From: Symbiodinium natans | Taxonomy: Eukaryota; Sar; Dinophyceae; Suessiales; Symbiodiniaceae | Reading direction: 5' to 3' | Length of the DNA: 64,000 nucleotides | Assembly: GCA_905221605.1 (NCBI GenBank) | Contig: CAJNDS010000347.1 | Span: 927,353-991,352 of the forward strand | In this document: positions 11,944 to 20,250 of the stretch, in pieces | Numbering within the stretch: position 1 is the first letter of the stretch | Layout: each line of letters starts with the position of its first letter | Position numbers and translations under genes: made by a program | The notes under the pieces: model-generated | The model's input: the letters and a program-made list of their open reading frames with translations, nothing else | Databases searched by the model: none | Told to the model about the DNA's origin: nothing

Positions 11944-12270
11944 CACACACACACACAGACAGACACACACACACACACACACCCACACCCACACCCCCAC
12001 CCACACCCACACACACACACACCCACACACACACCCACACCCACACCCACACCCACACCCACACCCACACCCACACACACACACACCCACACACACACAC
12101 ACAGCCACACACCCACACAGTCCAGGGACTGGAGCCAAGCAGCACTATACCGGGCATCCCCATCTGAAGTAGGATCATCACTTGCATCGCTGACAGGCAT
12201 AGCGGACTCCACCGACGATTTGTCTGCTCCATGGCCAGCACCAGTGGTTCGGGCAAGGTGTGGTCCAGGC
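2105..12270 (-). CDS. Multi-exon gene: methyltransferase-like N-terminal region, linker, tandem-repeat domain, Lys/Ala tail
   Basis: Minus-strand exon chain ending at a TGA at 2107-2105. Approximate exons 5' to 3': 12125-12265, 11510-11590, 10730-11100, 10500-10650, 10330-10440, 10190-10275, 9290-9420, 8770-8850, 7500-8170, 6500-6976, 5975-6420, 4325-5578, 3700-4015, 3545-3690, 2735-3045, 2420-2650, 2105-2185. The N-terminal exons carry [18 protein letters not shown], then [49 protein letters not shown] and [15 protein letters not shown] recall this succession from a very abundant dinoflagellate family of unknown function. The ELFAGAG motif resembles motif I of C5-cytosine methyltransferases, and 'LPCTSFT' sits where a PC motif might be, but no clear catalytic set is seen. 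The chain may be two genes, since a stop at 4325 would also close the repeat exon. Introns hold TTTAGGG arrays, a poly-C tract and a TAACG minisatellite. Confidence 0.5.
2420..2650 (-). CDS. Exon, amphipathic helical segment
   Basis: Minus-strand frame [19 protein letters not shown] followed by a Glu/Leu-rich stretch ([18 protein letters not shown]). The heptad-like spacing suggests a coiled coil. It precedes the Lys/Ala tail exon in transcription order. No family is recognised. Confidence 0.45.
2735..3045 (-). CDS. Exon, Ser/Ala linker then helical segment
   Basis: The minus-strand frame begins [16 protein letters not shown], passes a Thr/Glu-rich linker, and ends with a Lys/Glu-rich helix ([20 protein letters not shown]) and a short hydrophobic stretch ([16 protein letters not shown]). 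It could contribute a coiled coil next to a membrane-like segment. Function unknown. Confidence 0.45.
3545..4015 (-). CDS. Two adjacent exons with [14 protein letters not shown] block
   Basis: The upstream exon (about 3700-4015) reads [16 protein letters not shown], then [17 protein letters not shown] and [15 protein letters not shown]. The downstream exon (about 3545-3690) reads [16 protein letters not shown] and an acidic Asp/Met/Glu segment. I recall a 'LF.E....GNW..S' block followed by 'PEHP.....HPE' in abundant dinoflagellate proteins of unknown function. A splice is needed near 3690-3700 to change frame. Confidence 0.5.
4325..5578 (-). CDS. Exon encoding about 15 tandem copies of a 20-residue repeat
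   Basis: An open frame of 417 codons on the minus strand. After about 40 residues ([15 protein letters not shown]) comes a tandem array with consensus [20 protein letters not shown]. About fifteen copies are present, some shortened to about 13-19 residues, ending near 4590. The C-terminal 90 residues are non-repetitive ([34 protein letters not shown]) with a stop at 4325. The DNA period is about 60 bp, so copies stay in frame and other frames are open too. The minus frame is preferred because its non-repetitive flanks are also protein-like and agree with the strand of the neighbouring exons. The repeat is Pro/Thr/Asn rich, probably disordered, with no recognised family. Confidence 0.55.
   Translation of the reverse strand: MLGPAEALASAEQKENTVCATLPTRELAAQFRNNEGAATVLHTDSMKVPPTEVQNTGGGATLHTDPTKVPTEVKNGATGELCTDPAKVPPTQVQNGATSELHPDPAKPPTEVQNGATSELHTDPAKVPPTQVQNGVTGELHTDPATVPPVQNGATDPAKVPPTEVQNEATGELPQICKVPPTEVQNGATSELHTDPAKMPPTKVQNGATSELHMPPTEVQNGATGELHTDPAKAPPSEVQNGATSELHTDPAKVLPTEQNRATGELHTDPAKVPPTQVQNGATSELHTDPAKVPPSEVQNRATAEQNMPQTDLSTKPPTSEVQKTGEVMTDPATKQADSQNNAGGACAVPMQVDQEVQHKHGSAVSLALKRPNSFQLQSESLALKEDETEAQRDARLAHNIYVRFGRSLKSAMTFKF
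4590..5470. repeat. 60-bp coding minisatellite
   Basis: Tandem DNA units of about 60 bp built around GGATCTGTGTGGAGCTCAC (plus-strand sense) with single-base differences and a few 9-21 bp internal deletions, all multiples of three in the minus frame. This is the DNA behind the 20-residue protein repeat. Copies are more alike than the flanks, suggesting recent unequal exchange. Confidence 0.8.
5608..5820. repeat. TA-rich microsatellite with AAAT core
   Basis: About 210 bp of (TA)n mixed with TATG and a central run of ATAA/AAAT units. It lies immediately upstream of the repeat-encoding exon on the minus strand, so it is intronic in the model used here. Confidence 0.85.
5975..6976 (-). CDS. Two exons, helical protein of unknown function
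   Basis: Two overlapping minus-strand frames that probably join through a short intron at roughly 6420-6500. The 5' frame (from 6976) reads [57 protein letters not shown] and a helical stretch ending KLEADV. The 3' frame reads [20 protein letters not shown], a Lys/Ala/Asp-rich helix, an acidic linker ([15 protein letters not shown]) and [19 protein letters not shown]. Both have G/C third positions and few rare residues. No domain is recognised. The ATG at 6976 follows a TTTAGGG array and could be either a gene start or an internal Met. Confidence 0.45.
7047..7205 (+). repeat. TTTAGGG telomere-like array
   Basis: About fifteen near-perfect TTTAGGG units, then degenerate ones. It is interstitial and lies between two minus-strand exons. 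On the transcribed strand it reads CCCTAAA. Confidence 0.95.
7500..8170 (-). CDS. Pro/Lys/Thr-rich linker exon(s)
   Basis: Minus-strand frame with low-complexity but protein-like content: [53 protein letters not shown], a stretch of [19 protein letters not shown], and [20 protein letters not shown]. The SP/TP-rich basic character suggests a disordered linker with possible phosphorylation sites. The frame runs into the poly-C tract upstream, so the 5' exon limit near 8140-8170 is uncertain. Confidence 0.4.
8208..8702. repeat. Poly-C/CCCCCA tract
   Basis: About 490 bp of almost pure C on the plus strand, broken by single A residues every 3-20 bases. The opposite strand is a long G-tract able to form many G-quadruplexes. 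It gives long spurious open frames (Pro/His or Gly/Trp) that should not be annotated as proteins. Its exact length is likely to be unreliable in any assembly. Confidence 0.9.
8770..8850 (-). CDS. Short exon ([18 protein letters not shown])
   Basis: Minus-strand segment of about 27 codons reading [18 protein letters not shown] and TWGGWKTEL between the poly-C tract and the TAACG minisatellite. It has good third-base bias. Too short for a family assignment. Confidence 0.4.
8976..9262. repeat. Three-copy TAACG minisatellite, about 104-bp period
   Basis: Three cores of about 80 bp at 8976-9056, 9081-9160 and 9184-9262, separated by unrelated spacers of about 24 bp. Each core has two groups of three AACG boxes (TAACGC, TAACGG, TAACGCC) spaced about 10 bp apart, flanking an invariant CCCACAGGCCACTT. 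It lies in an intron or intergenic part of the minus-strand exon chain. Confidence 0.85.
9290..9420 (-). CDS. Short exon ([20 protein letters not shown])
   Basis: Minus-strand frame reading [19 protein letters not shown] then [16 protein letters not shown]. It is Cys-rich and helical, sits just upstream (in transcription) of the TAACG repeats, and fits the exon chain. No family recognised. Confidence 0.4.
9440..10190. other. Spacer without a clear exon
   Basis: Holds a tRNA A-box-like sequence near 9447-9470 without a matching B box, a few CCCTAAA remnants near 9740, and a plus-strand open stretch (9850-9960, reading [18 protein letters not shown]) that looks helical but opposes every neighbouring exon. 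I see no supported gene. Confidence 0.4.
10190..11590 (-). CDS. Methyltransferase-like exon group
   Basis: Exons from 5' to 3': 11510-11590 ([20 protein letters not shown]), 10730-11100 ([71 protein letters not shown]), 10500-10650 ([19 protein letters not shown]), 10330-10440 ([17 protein letters not shown]) and 10190-10275 ([18 protein letters not shown]). The order agrees with a large dinoflagellate family I recall. Motif I-like FAGAG, a following GFxxA helix and a Pro-Cys pair suggest a Rossmann-fold methyltransferase ancestor, but this is inference. A TGA lies in frame just after VTWCFG, so an intron between about 10655 and 10735 is required or the copy is broken. Confidence 0.55.
11507..11740 (-). 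CDS. Upstream exon candidate ([17 protein letters not shown])
   Basis: Minus-strand frame reading [17 protein letters not shown] and [16 protein letters not shown] at about 11630-11740. It lies immediately 5' of the FAGAG exon and shares its strand. Coding potential is moderate. It could be intron. Confidence 0.3.
   Translation of the reverse strand, partial: VKTMQICMFAAGYISVIMLDLCPRAALSVCHACKNIDRSRTLSPKTRAHGLTCSQGSPQCGAVCRGRSGCRWFQSLG
11769..12118. repeat. CA-rich microsatellite (CACACC, CAGA variants)
   Basis: About 350 bp of CA, CCCACA and a CAGA run on the plus strand. It produces long spurious Thr/His or Cys/Val frames. It separates two minus-strand exons and is probably intronic. Confidence 0.9.
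12125..12265 (-). CDS. Exon ([20 protein letters not shown])
   Basis: Minus-strand frame reading [19 protein letters not shown], then [19 protein letters not shown] and WLQSLD. It is acidic and Ser-rich, probably a disordered N-terminal part of the methyltransferase-like chain. No start codon was fixed. Confidence 0.4.
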
Positions 12271-12749
12271 TGTAAACGGTCTGGGGCCTAGACCCCCCAA
12301 ACCCCTAGCCCGAGGCCCCAAATCTCAACCGGGTACCCTTTGTTTAATTTGGTACACTGCACACTTTAGTTGCCTTTTAAACCCTGCAGCCTAACATACA
12401 GTGCACAAGTGGCAGTCTACATGTACCAATGCAACAGTACAGCCCAACAACTTGAGCTGTCCATGCTTTTGCAGGCACTTTTGTTGTGGCATGCCACGTG
12501 CAAAACATGGGCTGCACCAGGATAGCAACAACAGATCACAAGCAGCGGTTTCTCCTTTGCAGTGTCGCCCCCTTCACGCTTGCGATTTCAAGTCGCACGC
12601 ACGTAAAAGCATGCTTTGCTTAATTGCATGGGCTTCATGTGCTGGGCATGACTTCAGGCCCTTTGCACCGGAAAGGAGTAGTGAGCTTAGCTAGGATCAT
12701 GGGTTTTGAGTGGATACATGTGCCTTGAGAAGCCAAGCCGGGCAGCACC

Positions 12750-13431
12750 CTACATGTAAAATTGTGCGCATACGCACAAGTCACAAAAGCTGCTGGCGCC
12801 CCACCCATTGACGAGAACACTTAAGTGCCACACATGGTACACTACAGCAAAATGTGACAGCCAAGCAACAGTAGACTCAAGGAGCCACATCGGATCCGTT
12901 TTGACCATCGGTCGCAATAACACCGTCAGATCGACCTGACAGAAAGCTGTGTTTGCAACGGGCTTAACCATGCTCAAGCAGTTTGATTGCTTACTCAGAT
13001 AAAGGCCTTTCTGCTCCCAGCCGGCAAGGACTTTCGCCTGCTTCCACCTCAACTTACCCCGCAATACTAGCGCGCAGCAGCTGGCTATGCTGACTCTAGA
13101 CTCTAGACTTTAGACATACTTTTTTTCGAGTTCCAGCTAGCAACGCAGCCAAGACACAGGCCACTGATAGCTTCAGCATCGCCTTGCCTCCAGCCCATGC
13201 TTGTGCCTCCTTTTTTGTCAACCTTGTCTTGAGTTCAATGTTCGTCTTATTCGGGAAGGGTCTGGTCTTGAAAGTTAAAGCTGCAGTCCTGTCACACTCC
13301 AGCCATCTGGTACCAGTGTCTTTTTCACATAAAAGGCCTGCTTGTCCAGGCTGACAGTGATGGAGCCACAGATCGTCACGTCCATGTAGGTCTGCTCGGG
13401 GCATGTAGCAGCAAAGCTCCTCATGATCCAA
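12750..13431 (-). CDS. Two uncertain minus-strand reading frames
   Basis: One frame (12750-13064) reads RGKLRWKQAKVLAGWEQKG and DLTVLLRPMVKTDPMWLL. The other (13096-13431) reads ECDRTAALTFKTRPFPNK and NIELKTRLTKKEAQAWAGGK. Both have a protein-like composition but no recognised family, and they lie between the two better supported exon chains. They may belong to either gene, to a small gene of their own, or to intron. Confidence 0.3.
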
Positions 13432-14160
13432 GCATCAAGGCTGTGCAACCAGCAACATAGTGCGCAAAACCGAAACTCTGAGCCAATCAACACATCCTGA
13501 ATTGAGACAGGCCTCTTCTGCCGGAAGCTGTCCCATGACCAAGTAGGGCTGAGAGCACCCACAGGCCGGCAATCATTCATGTTAGGAGCAGCCAGCAGAA
13601 TTTCCAAAGAAGCCCGAACCTTGGCCATTTCGGCCTCCTCATCCTTCTCCTTAAGCTTTGGAGCCTTCTTAACCCGTGCGGGCACCGATGAATCCAAGGC
13701 TTCATCTGGCCCCCGCACTCCTGGCGCCGCGTCTGCGACTGCCGACTCTTCTGCCGGATCTGCAGCGGCTGCCTCTGCCTCACCTGCAGCAACTTGATCC
13801 TTCTTGCGCTTGCCAGCAAGTGCTTTCTCTGCCGCTTCCTGTAGGGCATAGGTTGCAACACAGGGGTTTGGACTTAAAGCCAAGGGCTTGGGAATCGAGG
13901 GCTGAATGATGACAAGGGCTTTGGGCGCAGAGGCAGAGCGCAGGCAGTCCTCCCGCTTGGCCTTGCGAATGTCTGCTTGTCTCTGCCGAAGATCACCGAA
14001 TTGCTTGCTGTGATCCGTGGGCAACAGGCCATACGGAAACGGTGTAACCATGTTGGGCGGAATCAGGGGCTCACGGTCCTGGCAGAAATATATGCACAAA
14101 TTCGAAGCAGGGGGAACACTGCTAGGTCTTGGCATTATATATGTATGGCCTTGAAAGCCC
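13275..14160 (-). CDS. Long exon, Ala/Lys/Glu-rich protein of unknown function
   Basis: The longest simple open frame with G/C third positions in this part, about 290 codons. It reads DREPLIPPNMVTPFPYGL, QFGDLRQRQADIRKAKRED, a Lys-rich helix (EKALAGKRKKDQVAAGEAE), an acidic Ala/Glu/Asp linker, KKAPKLKEKDEEAEMAKVR, then a globular-looking end (LIGSEFRFCALCCWLHSLD, TYMDVTICGSITVSLDKQ, FYVKKTLVPDGWS). The basic/acidic middle suggests a disordered charged linker. It may be an exon of the downstream methyltransferase-like chain. No domain recognised. Confidence 0.45.
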
Positions 14161-14283
14161 CATTGCTGGACGACGGCTTTGAGCTTCTTGCAGCCTCCTG
14201 TTAATATAACATGCATCGATACCACACAAACCACTCAATTAACTTATATTTAGTTTCTTGAACAAACACACGCATGTTCTGGA

Positions 14284-14375
14284 TCAAGGCACAGCAGTCT
14301 CATTCCACTTCCGCTTCGTGGGCTTCCCAGCAGCTCCTTTGGAGTCCTCAGAAGCGGGTTTGTTTGCCATGAGGG
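14284..14375 (-). CDS. C-terminal exon candidate with basic tail
   Basis: Minus-strand frame QTLMANKPASEDSKGAAGK then PTKRKWNETAVP and TGA at 14286-14284. The composition is typical of a disordered basic C-terminus. It competes with the stop at 14865-14863 as the end of the gene. Confidence 0.5.
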
Positions 14376-17065
14376 TCTGCCCTTGTTCCCACGACCTATA
14401 GCCCATAATACCTGGAATCCTAAACCAGGGTTGTCCTTGTCAGAAATGTCCAGGCTTTGCTTGTCCAAGTGCTCCTCGGCTTTCTGGCATTTTTGGGTTA
14501 GGGTTTAAGGTTTGGGTTTTTAGGGTTTTAGGTTTTGCTATTAAAGCGGGTTTGGTGTTTCTGGTTTATGAGTGATACAGCTGACAAGATTGCTGGAGCC
14601 CAGCAGTATTCCAGCAGCATTCAAAAGGGTTTAGGGTTCAAGGTTTAGGGTTTAGGCTAGTGTTGAGGGTAGGGCTTAGGGTTTAGGGTGTACTGAAATG
14701 CTGAGCCCTGATCCTAAACGCGGGTTGTCCTCCACAGGGATATCCAAGCCTTGCTTCTTTGCGCGCTCCTATCAGCATTCTGATCATGTCTGATCAGCAG
14801 TTCTCAAAGTACAGCTTTGGGGCTTATGGTGTAGGGTTTCTGGGAAACAGAGTTTAGGGAGCTCATAAAGCCTTGGACTCAGACCCCAGCAGGTCCTCGT
14901 CAGCTTGTTGAAACTGACGTAGCAAATCGCCCCACTCCTCCTCTGTGGGCACCCAGTAGTCCTACCAGACAAAGCTATAAATTTAGCCTGAGCAGTGCCA
15001 GCAGTGCATCTAATAGTACCGAATAGCCAATGACACACATGCCGCCTGGCCTCTTCATCGGCAGTGCTGGCAGTGCCAGTCGCACAGCGGCTTTTCGAGG
15101 TTGAAGGCCGCACTTTGGGCTTGGCATTGCCATCTGACTTGGCCTCAACACAAGGCTGGCAATAGTCAACCCATGCACATAAAATGGTTGCGCCTCCATG
15201 GTCTATCCCCCCCCCCACAATGGTCTACAGTCTCGCCTAAAACCAACCAGCCAAAGCCCAAAGCCCTAACGAAGCCTTAATCCCTAGCCCTCAACCCTAA
15301 GCCCTAGCCCTAAAGCCTAAACCCTATACCCTAAGCCACACCCCACACCACAGGGGGGAATTCTAGGGGGAGGGAGGAAGGGGGGGTGTGTTTCCTGGCC
15401 TCACCATGGCCAGCAGTCACACAGCACTTTTTGGAGCTCGTGGGACGCACTTTGCGCTTGGGCACCTCAAGGCACATCCACATCATGAAGATTGCCTGTC
15501 GAACACAGCTCCATTCCAGACCCAGCCTGCGCTCCTTCTAGCCCAGACACTGGCACCAGCTCAGCCTGCAACAGCTCTAGCACACTGCATACACACAGCA
15601 TAAGCCCACAGCAATATGGCAGACATGCTGCAATACTTCTTGACTGGGGGGTCCAGCACCTCAGGGCTGTCTGCCCCCAACACTGGCTTCACAAGGGCTT
15701 GCGCCACAGGGTCCAGAGTCTGAGAACACTAAACGTGTTGGGCTTAGGTTGTGCTCAGGCTTGCGTGTAGGCGAACACAAACCATGCCTTCCAAATTTGT
15801 AATCACACTAGAGTTCGAAGCAGGACATTTGCAAACCGACTCGCTCTACATCAGAGCTGCAGATGTGTAGGGCAGGACCAACAACATGCCACAACCTTCC
15901 CACCTCATCAGTTGTCTCCACCGGATTCTTCACAGGCACCGAGCACACAGAGCCCGCTGCCGCAGCTGCATCCTGTCATAGGGCCAGGAAGACATGAACT
16001 CCGACCCTACCTTTCCCCACCCCTTCCACTCCTCCAACTGGGTTTCGGGTTCAGGGTTTAGGGTTGAGGGGTCAGGGTTTTGGGTTTTAGGGATTAGGGT
16101 TTAGGGTTTTCCACCTCCACCCCTCCACCACTCTTCCACCCGTCCAACAGGGCTAAGGGTTTAGGGTTGGGGTTAGGGTTTAGGGTTTACAGTTTTCGTT
16201 TAGGGTTTCTACCGCCACCAACCCCCTCCAGCATACTGTTCCTAGCCCCAGCCTTGGGGTCGGAGCACACAGTATCAGCCGTCACAGCGGCTTCCTGCAC
16301 ATTATATTGCAAGGCATTGATCACAACAGGACCAAGTCTAACTCACTATTGTCTCAACACAAAAAGGCAATCCCCACCTCATCACCAGATGTCTCCACAT
16401 GAGACATGGTCGTAGCCACCGGCTCAGAACCTGCAATATCGGTTTCCAAGGCTGCTTCCTGCACAGGGCCAGGCATTCACGCACGACTTGCAATTAAACA
16501 ATGTTCGAAGAAGCTGTCACGACACAATTGTTTCTTGGAGAGCCCTCCACATCGACTGTCACAGCTGCTTCCTGCACATATATGATTCAGCCCCGGCGGG
16601 CCCCCCCCCCCTCCCCCCTACCCCCCCCCCCCCCCAAGGGTACCCCCCCCCCCCCCTGTGGTGTGGTTGGGGGTTGGTTTTAGGGTTTTAGGGTTTTAGG
16701 GTTTAGGGTTTAGGGTTTAGGGTTTAGGTAGGGTTTAGGTTTAGGGTTTTTAGGGTTTAGGGTTTAGGTTTTTTTAGGGTTTAGGGTTTAGGGTTTAAGG
16801 GTTTTCCCCGCGGATGGGGTACTAAGATGATCCCCCCCCCCCCCCCCCCCCCCCTGTGGTGTGGTTGGGGGTTGGTTTTAGGGTTAGGGTTTAGGTTCAG
16901 GGTTTTAGGGTTTAGGGTTTAAGGTTTAAGACTTAAGGTTTAGGGTTTCGGGTTAGGGTTTAGGTTTTAGGGTTTAGGGTTTAGGGTTTAGGGTTTAGGG
17001 TTTTAGGTTTAGGGTTAGGGTTTAGGGACCGTAGAGTAGGCTTGGGGGGGGGGGGGGGATACCAT

Positions 17066-17096
<31 letters not shown>

Positions 17097-18792
17097 AGGA
17101 CGCTCGACGCTGAACCATATATATGTATGTTTTTGTATATACGTGCACATGGACTGCTTCACTACCCCACCTCATCATCCGCTGTCTCCAGAGGATTAGC
17201 CACATGTTCAGAGCCCACGATATCGGTTGCTGCAGCTGCTTCCTGCGAGTGCACAGGGCCAGACATTCACAACAGGACTTGAGATTTAAATCAAACTAGT
17301 CCCCACCTCATCGCCTGTCTCCAGATTGCTCATAGCCACGCGCGTTTCGGAGCTCATGATATCGGCTGCAGCAGCTGCTTCCTGGAGCACAGAACTCCTG
17401 ACTTGTAGTCTATGACAACCTTTCCCCACCTCATCACCAGCTATCTCCACAGGATCAGCCACCCGCAACTCAGAGCCCACAGAATCGGTTGCTGCATGTG
17501 CTTCACGTTCCTGCACAGGGCCAGACATTCACAAGAGGACTTGAGATTTAAATCAAACTAGTCCCCACCTCATCGCCTGTCTCCAGATTGCTCATAGCCA
17601 CACATGTTTCGGAGCTCACGATATCGGCTGTAGCAGCTGCTTCCTGTGCACAGGACTCCTGCATTGTAGTCTGGTGAAAACCTTTCCCCACCTCATCACC
17701 AAGTATCTCCACAGGATCAGCCACCCGCAACTCAAAGACCATGTCGGTATCGGTTGCTGCGTGTGCTCCAAGTTCCTGCACAGGGCCAGGCATCACAACA
17801 GAACTTGAAATAAAAGATCACCAGTTGTCTCCACCAGATTGTTCCTAGCCACCTGCAGCTCAGAGCCCACAGCATCAGCTGTTGCAGCTGCCTCCTGGAC
17901 AGGGCCAAGCAATACGCAGCACTACTCATCGTTTAGACTCATGACCACATCCCACCTCATCATGACCAGCAGGTGGCCCAACGGGATTGCTCGTGACCGG
18001 TTCAGAGCCCATGATATCAGGATCGGTTGCTGCAGCTGCTTCCTACAGATGCAAAGCACAAGTACGGCAAAAGTTCCTTTACTGCCATGTACTCGCCACA
18101 TCAATCCAATTCCCTGCTCCTCCTCATCAGAGAGAACATCAATGGTCAGCACGGAGCCCAGGCTTGAGCTGTCGGTCTCACTACACAGCTCCAGCGCTGC
18201 AGCCTGCCAGAAAAACTACTGTACTTTAAGTAGCTGAATCAAGACTCAACACAAGCAAATCTTGGACGTCACCAGACTCCTCTTCCTCACTCGCAGGAGA
18301 CACCGATGCAGCATCCGGCAGGCCCACATCATCTTCACCGGCCTGCAGCAAACATACCCGTCGGTACACCCCCACCCCAGGGCACCGTCGGTGCAGGGGG
18401 GGGGGTGGGTGGAGGGGGGGAGGGGGGTGGGGGTTTGGGCTGTCTTCCCAACCCAGAAAAGTTGGGTTTGGTTTGGTGGGAGGAGGGAAGGGGGAGGGGG
18501 GGGGGAGGGGGGGAGGGGGGGAAGGGGGAGGGAGGGGAGAGGGGGGGGAGGGGGGCTACAAGGGAGGGGAAATACAGCCATCAAGGGCTTAGGTTTAGGA
18601 TTTGGGGTCTGGGTTTGGCTTCAGGAGTCCGGGTCCAAAAGGGGTTTGGGTTTAGGGTTTAGGGTCTAGGGCTTAGGGCTTAGGGCTTGGAGGTGTGTAG
18701 GGTTTAGGGTTTAGGGTTTAGGGTATAGGGTATAGGGTTTAGGGTTTAGGGTTTAGGGTTTAGGGTTCTTTAAACAGTACACTGTGCACAAT

Positions 18793-18832
<40 letters not shown>

Positions 18833-20250
18833 CTGGGAACTCGAAGCACTGGATGTGGAGGATAGTCTGGCAGGAACAGCCACCCCATTGACACGATAGT
18901 AGAGGCTCTTGAGCACGATGAGTTCTGGCTGCCTGCAGGGAGAGACACCAATCTGCACACTTGAAATTCGCACACATTTTAGCTACATATACTGATCAGC
19001 AGAACGAATTAACTCCTTGAGTTTGGCGTGCGATGAAGTTTGTCCATGACATAGCTTGCCATCATCCGTAGCTGATTCCCCTGCACCTCTGACCAATCCT
19101 GCCAGACAACAGCTCAACCACACCAGACAAAAGGCTCATATCATGATCACGTGTCAGAGAGGTGGAAAATATGTATGGCCTTTATTTTCTTTTTCTCGCC
19201 ACGTTGGGCGACCTGGTCGCGAGACCAGAATCCGTGCAGAACTCCCAAGTAAAGCACCGCTGCCTCATCAGCAAGCAGTGGCTTCGAATCACAAACCACA
19301 GCAAAACACATGTGGGGCCACAGTTCATACATACAATACACATCCTGAGCATCTGGCACGATGCTCTTTGTACGATATCAAGTCCTTGGCCTCTGTGATG
19401 CCCTTCATCAAGGACACGATATACATCTTCATTATCGTGTAATTGGTTCTGTTCTGAAGGTCACTCTGTGCCACCCTTACATCCTCCACCACCACAATCC
19501 TCTTCTCCTCAGGTCCACAACAATGATTACAAGAAAACTACCCAAAACACCTTCATTTTAGAAGCAGCAACAACAACAACATGAAAAGCCATCGAGTCAC
19601 TTTGTCCTCCTTGATCTTCTGTAAGTTGGCTTCCACAAAGCTACGCAAAGTGTCGACGACTTTGAGGGCATCTTCCTCGAATACGCCACAACATTATAAA
19701 CAACACTCCCCTGCTAGCACCAACTGCCACACATGCGCACACACACACACACACACACCACATGTTTTATAGAACACCGGTACCCAGCTTCAGTCACAAA
19801 GAAACGCAGAGGTCGAAGTACTTGCTTCCCGTTCACAATCTGCCCGTTCGAAAGGCGGGCAGTGCCATCCAGGCACTTGAAGTGTGCAGCTGCCATGCTC
19901 GCCAAAGAAAAGAGTACTACGTAGTAGCACAATCATCTATACTCTACTCGAATATACTGTGTAAAATATTGCGATTCCACACACATGTGCACGATAGGGC
20001 GCCTGCGCAAAACTCATTACACATGCGCTTGAGGGCATTGCAAGCAGCTGCATCTGGCACAACACTGCACACCACCCCATGATCTTAGAGCACAGGGGTC
20101 AGGGTCCGGATTCAGGGTTTGTGGTGCACACCTCTCACATCAGTAAACAATGGGCACACAAGACCGGGAGGGCACACCTGCAAGTCGTCTTCTCTTGGCT
20201 GCATGGCAAAGAACCGCCCAGTGGCCAGGCATGGCGCAAAAATCTGCAAT
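14284..20250 (-). CDS. Many-exon gene with an internal tandem exon array
   Basis: Minus-strand exon chain. Approximate exons 5' to 3': 20180-20245 (IFAPCLATGRFFAMQPRED), 20010-20075, 19785-19905 (AHFKCLDGTARLSNGQIVNG), 19600-19685 (ALKVVDTLRSFVEANLQKIK), 19375-19445, 19150-19310, 19035-19105, 18840-18935, 18255-18350 (acidic), the mini-exon array 15904-18203, 15635-15725 (VAQALVKPVLGADSPEVLD), 15390-15480 and 15040-15190 (paralogous basic exons), 14863-14966, 14705-14775 and 14415-14475 (paralogous), 14284-14375. Two ends are possible: a TGA at 14865-14863 after LLGSESKAL, or a TGA at 14286-14284 after a basic tail (KPTKRKWNETAVP). The upstream exons look globular and the middle is Ala/Glu-rich and repetitive. 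I recognise no family. Intron lengths in the array are about 45-64 nt. Confidence 0.5.
14415..14775 (-). CDS. Paralogous exon pair (LDISDKDNPGLG / LDIPVEDNPRLG)
   Basis: Two short minus-strand segments, 14705-14775 reading ERAKKQGLDIPVEDNPRLGS and 14415-14475 reading AEEHLDKQSLDISDKDNPGL, are clearly related. They are separated by TTTAGGG-rich intron sequence and add a second case of exon duplication to this gene. Confidence 0.45.
14863..14966 (-). CDS. Exon ending in an in-frame TGA
   Basis: Reads DYWVPTEEEWGDLLRQFQQ then ADEDLLGSESKAL and TGA (14865-14863). The upstream junction is TAG then G, a usable acceptor. Acidic and helical. Either the true C-terminus or an exon spliced just before the stop. 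Confidence 0.5.
15040..15480 (-). CDS. Paralogous basic exons (PKRKVRPTSSKKC / KPKVRPSTSKSRC)
   Basis: The exon at about 15390-15480 reads EVPKRKVRPTSSKKCCVTAG and the exon at about 15040-15190 reads NAKPKVRPSTSKSRCATGT. Both end in a GAGGCCAGG junction. The shared K(R/P)KVRP(T/S)(S/T)SK core could be a nuclear localisation-type basic patch, but that is inference. Confidence 0.5.
15904..18203 (-). repeat. Tandem array of about 12 duplicated mini-exons
   Basis: Units on the minus strand at 18124-18203, 17956-18042, 17821-17894, 17692-17775, 17569-17643, 17430-17510, 17307-17381, 17171-17242, about 16503-16571, 16378-16458, about 16240-16297 and 15904-15972. The typical unit reads EAAAATD, then about ten variable residues with GSE..VA, then VET.GDE. 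Where counted exactly the exon lengths are 87, 84, 81, 81, 75, 75 and 72 nt, all multiples of three, with an acceptor ...AG before GAAGC and a donor GATGAG then GTGGGG. Exons are therefore phase 0-0 and can be added or skipped freely. Two-exon blocks at 17277-17538 and 17539-17800 are near-identical (262-bp period). Confidence 0.75.
16595..17095. repeat. TTTAGGG array flanked by poly-C and poly-G tracts
   Basis: Inside the exon array, between units 17171 and 16571, lie two poly-C runs (16600-16655, 16831-16855), about 300 bp of degenerate TTTAGGG (16679-17030, including a duplicated GTGGTTGGGGGTTGGTTTTA), and a poly-G run (17044-17094). The block interrupts the otherwise regular exon spacing and looks like a later insertion or expansion in one intron. 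Confidence 0.85.
18395..18555. repeat. G-rich tract
   Basis: Runs of GGGG and GGGA with some GTTT on the plus strand, followed by TTTAGGG at 18650-18768. It is intronic in the minus-strand gene. Long Gly/Arg frames here are artefacts. Confidence 0.85.
18650..18768 (+). repeat. TTTAGGG telomere-like array
   Basis: Mostly TTTAGGG with TATAGGG and CTTAGGG variants, ending 60 bp before a (CA)n tract at 18794-18830. Intronic. Confidence 0.9.
18840..20245 (-). CDS. Upstream exon group of the array gene
   Basis: Seven to eight short exons with consistent strand and third-base bias. They include LATGRFFAMQPREDDLQ (20180-20245, followed by a GTGTGC donor), AAACNALKRMCNEFCAG (20010-20075), KCLDGTARLSNGQIVNGKQV and LRPLRFFVTEAGYR (19785-19905), EEDALKVVDTLRSFVEANL (19600-19685), IMKMYIVSLMKGITEAKDLI (19375-19445), LLADEAAVLYLGVLHGFW and EKKKIKAIHIFHLSD (19150-19310), and ELIVLKSLYYRVNGVAVPA (18840-18935). 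It looks like a folded N-terminal region. No family is recognised, and the start codon was not found. Confidence 0.5.

Noticed and set aside
11640-12256. Thr/His and Cys/Val repeat frames
   Set aside because: Translations of the CA microsatellite in both strands.
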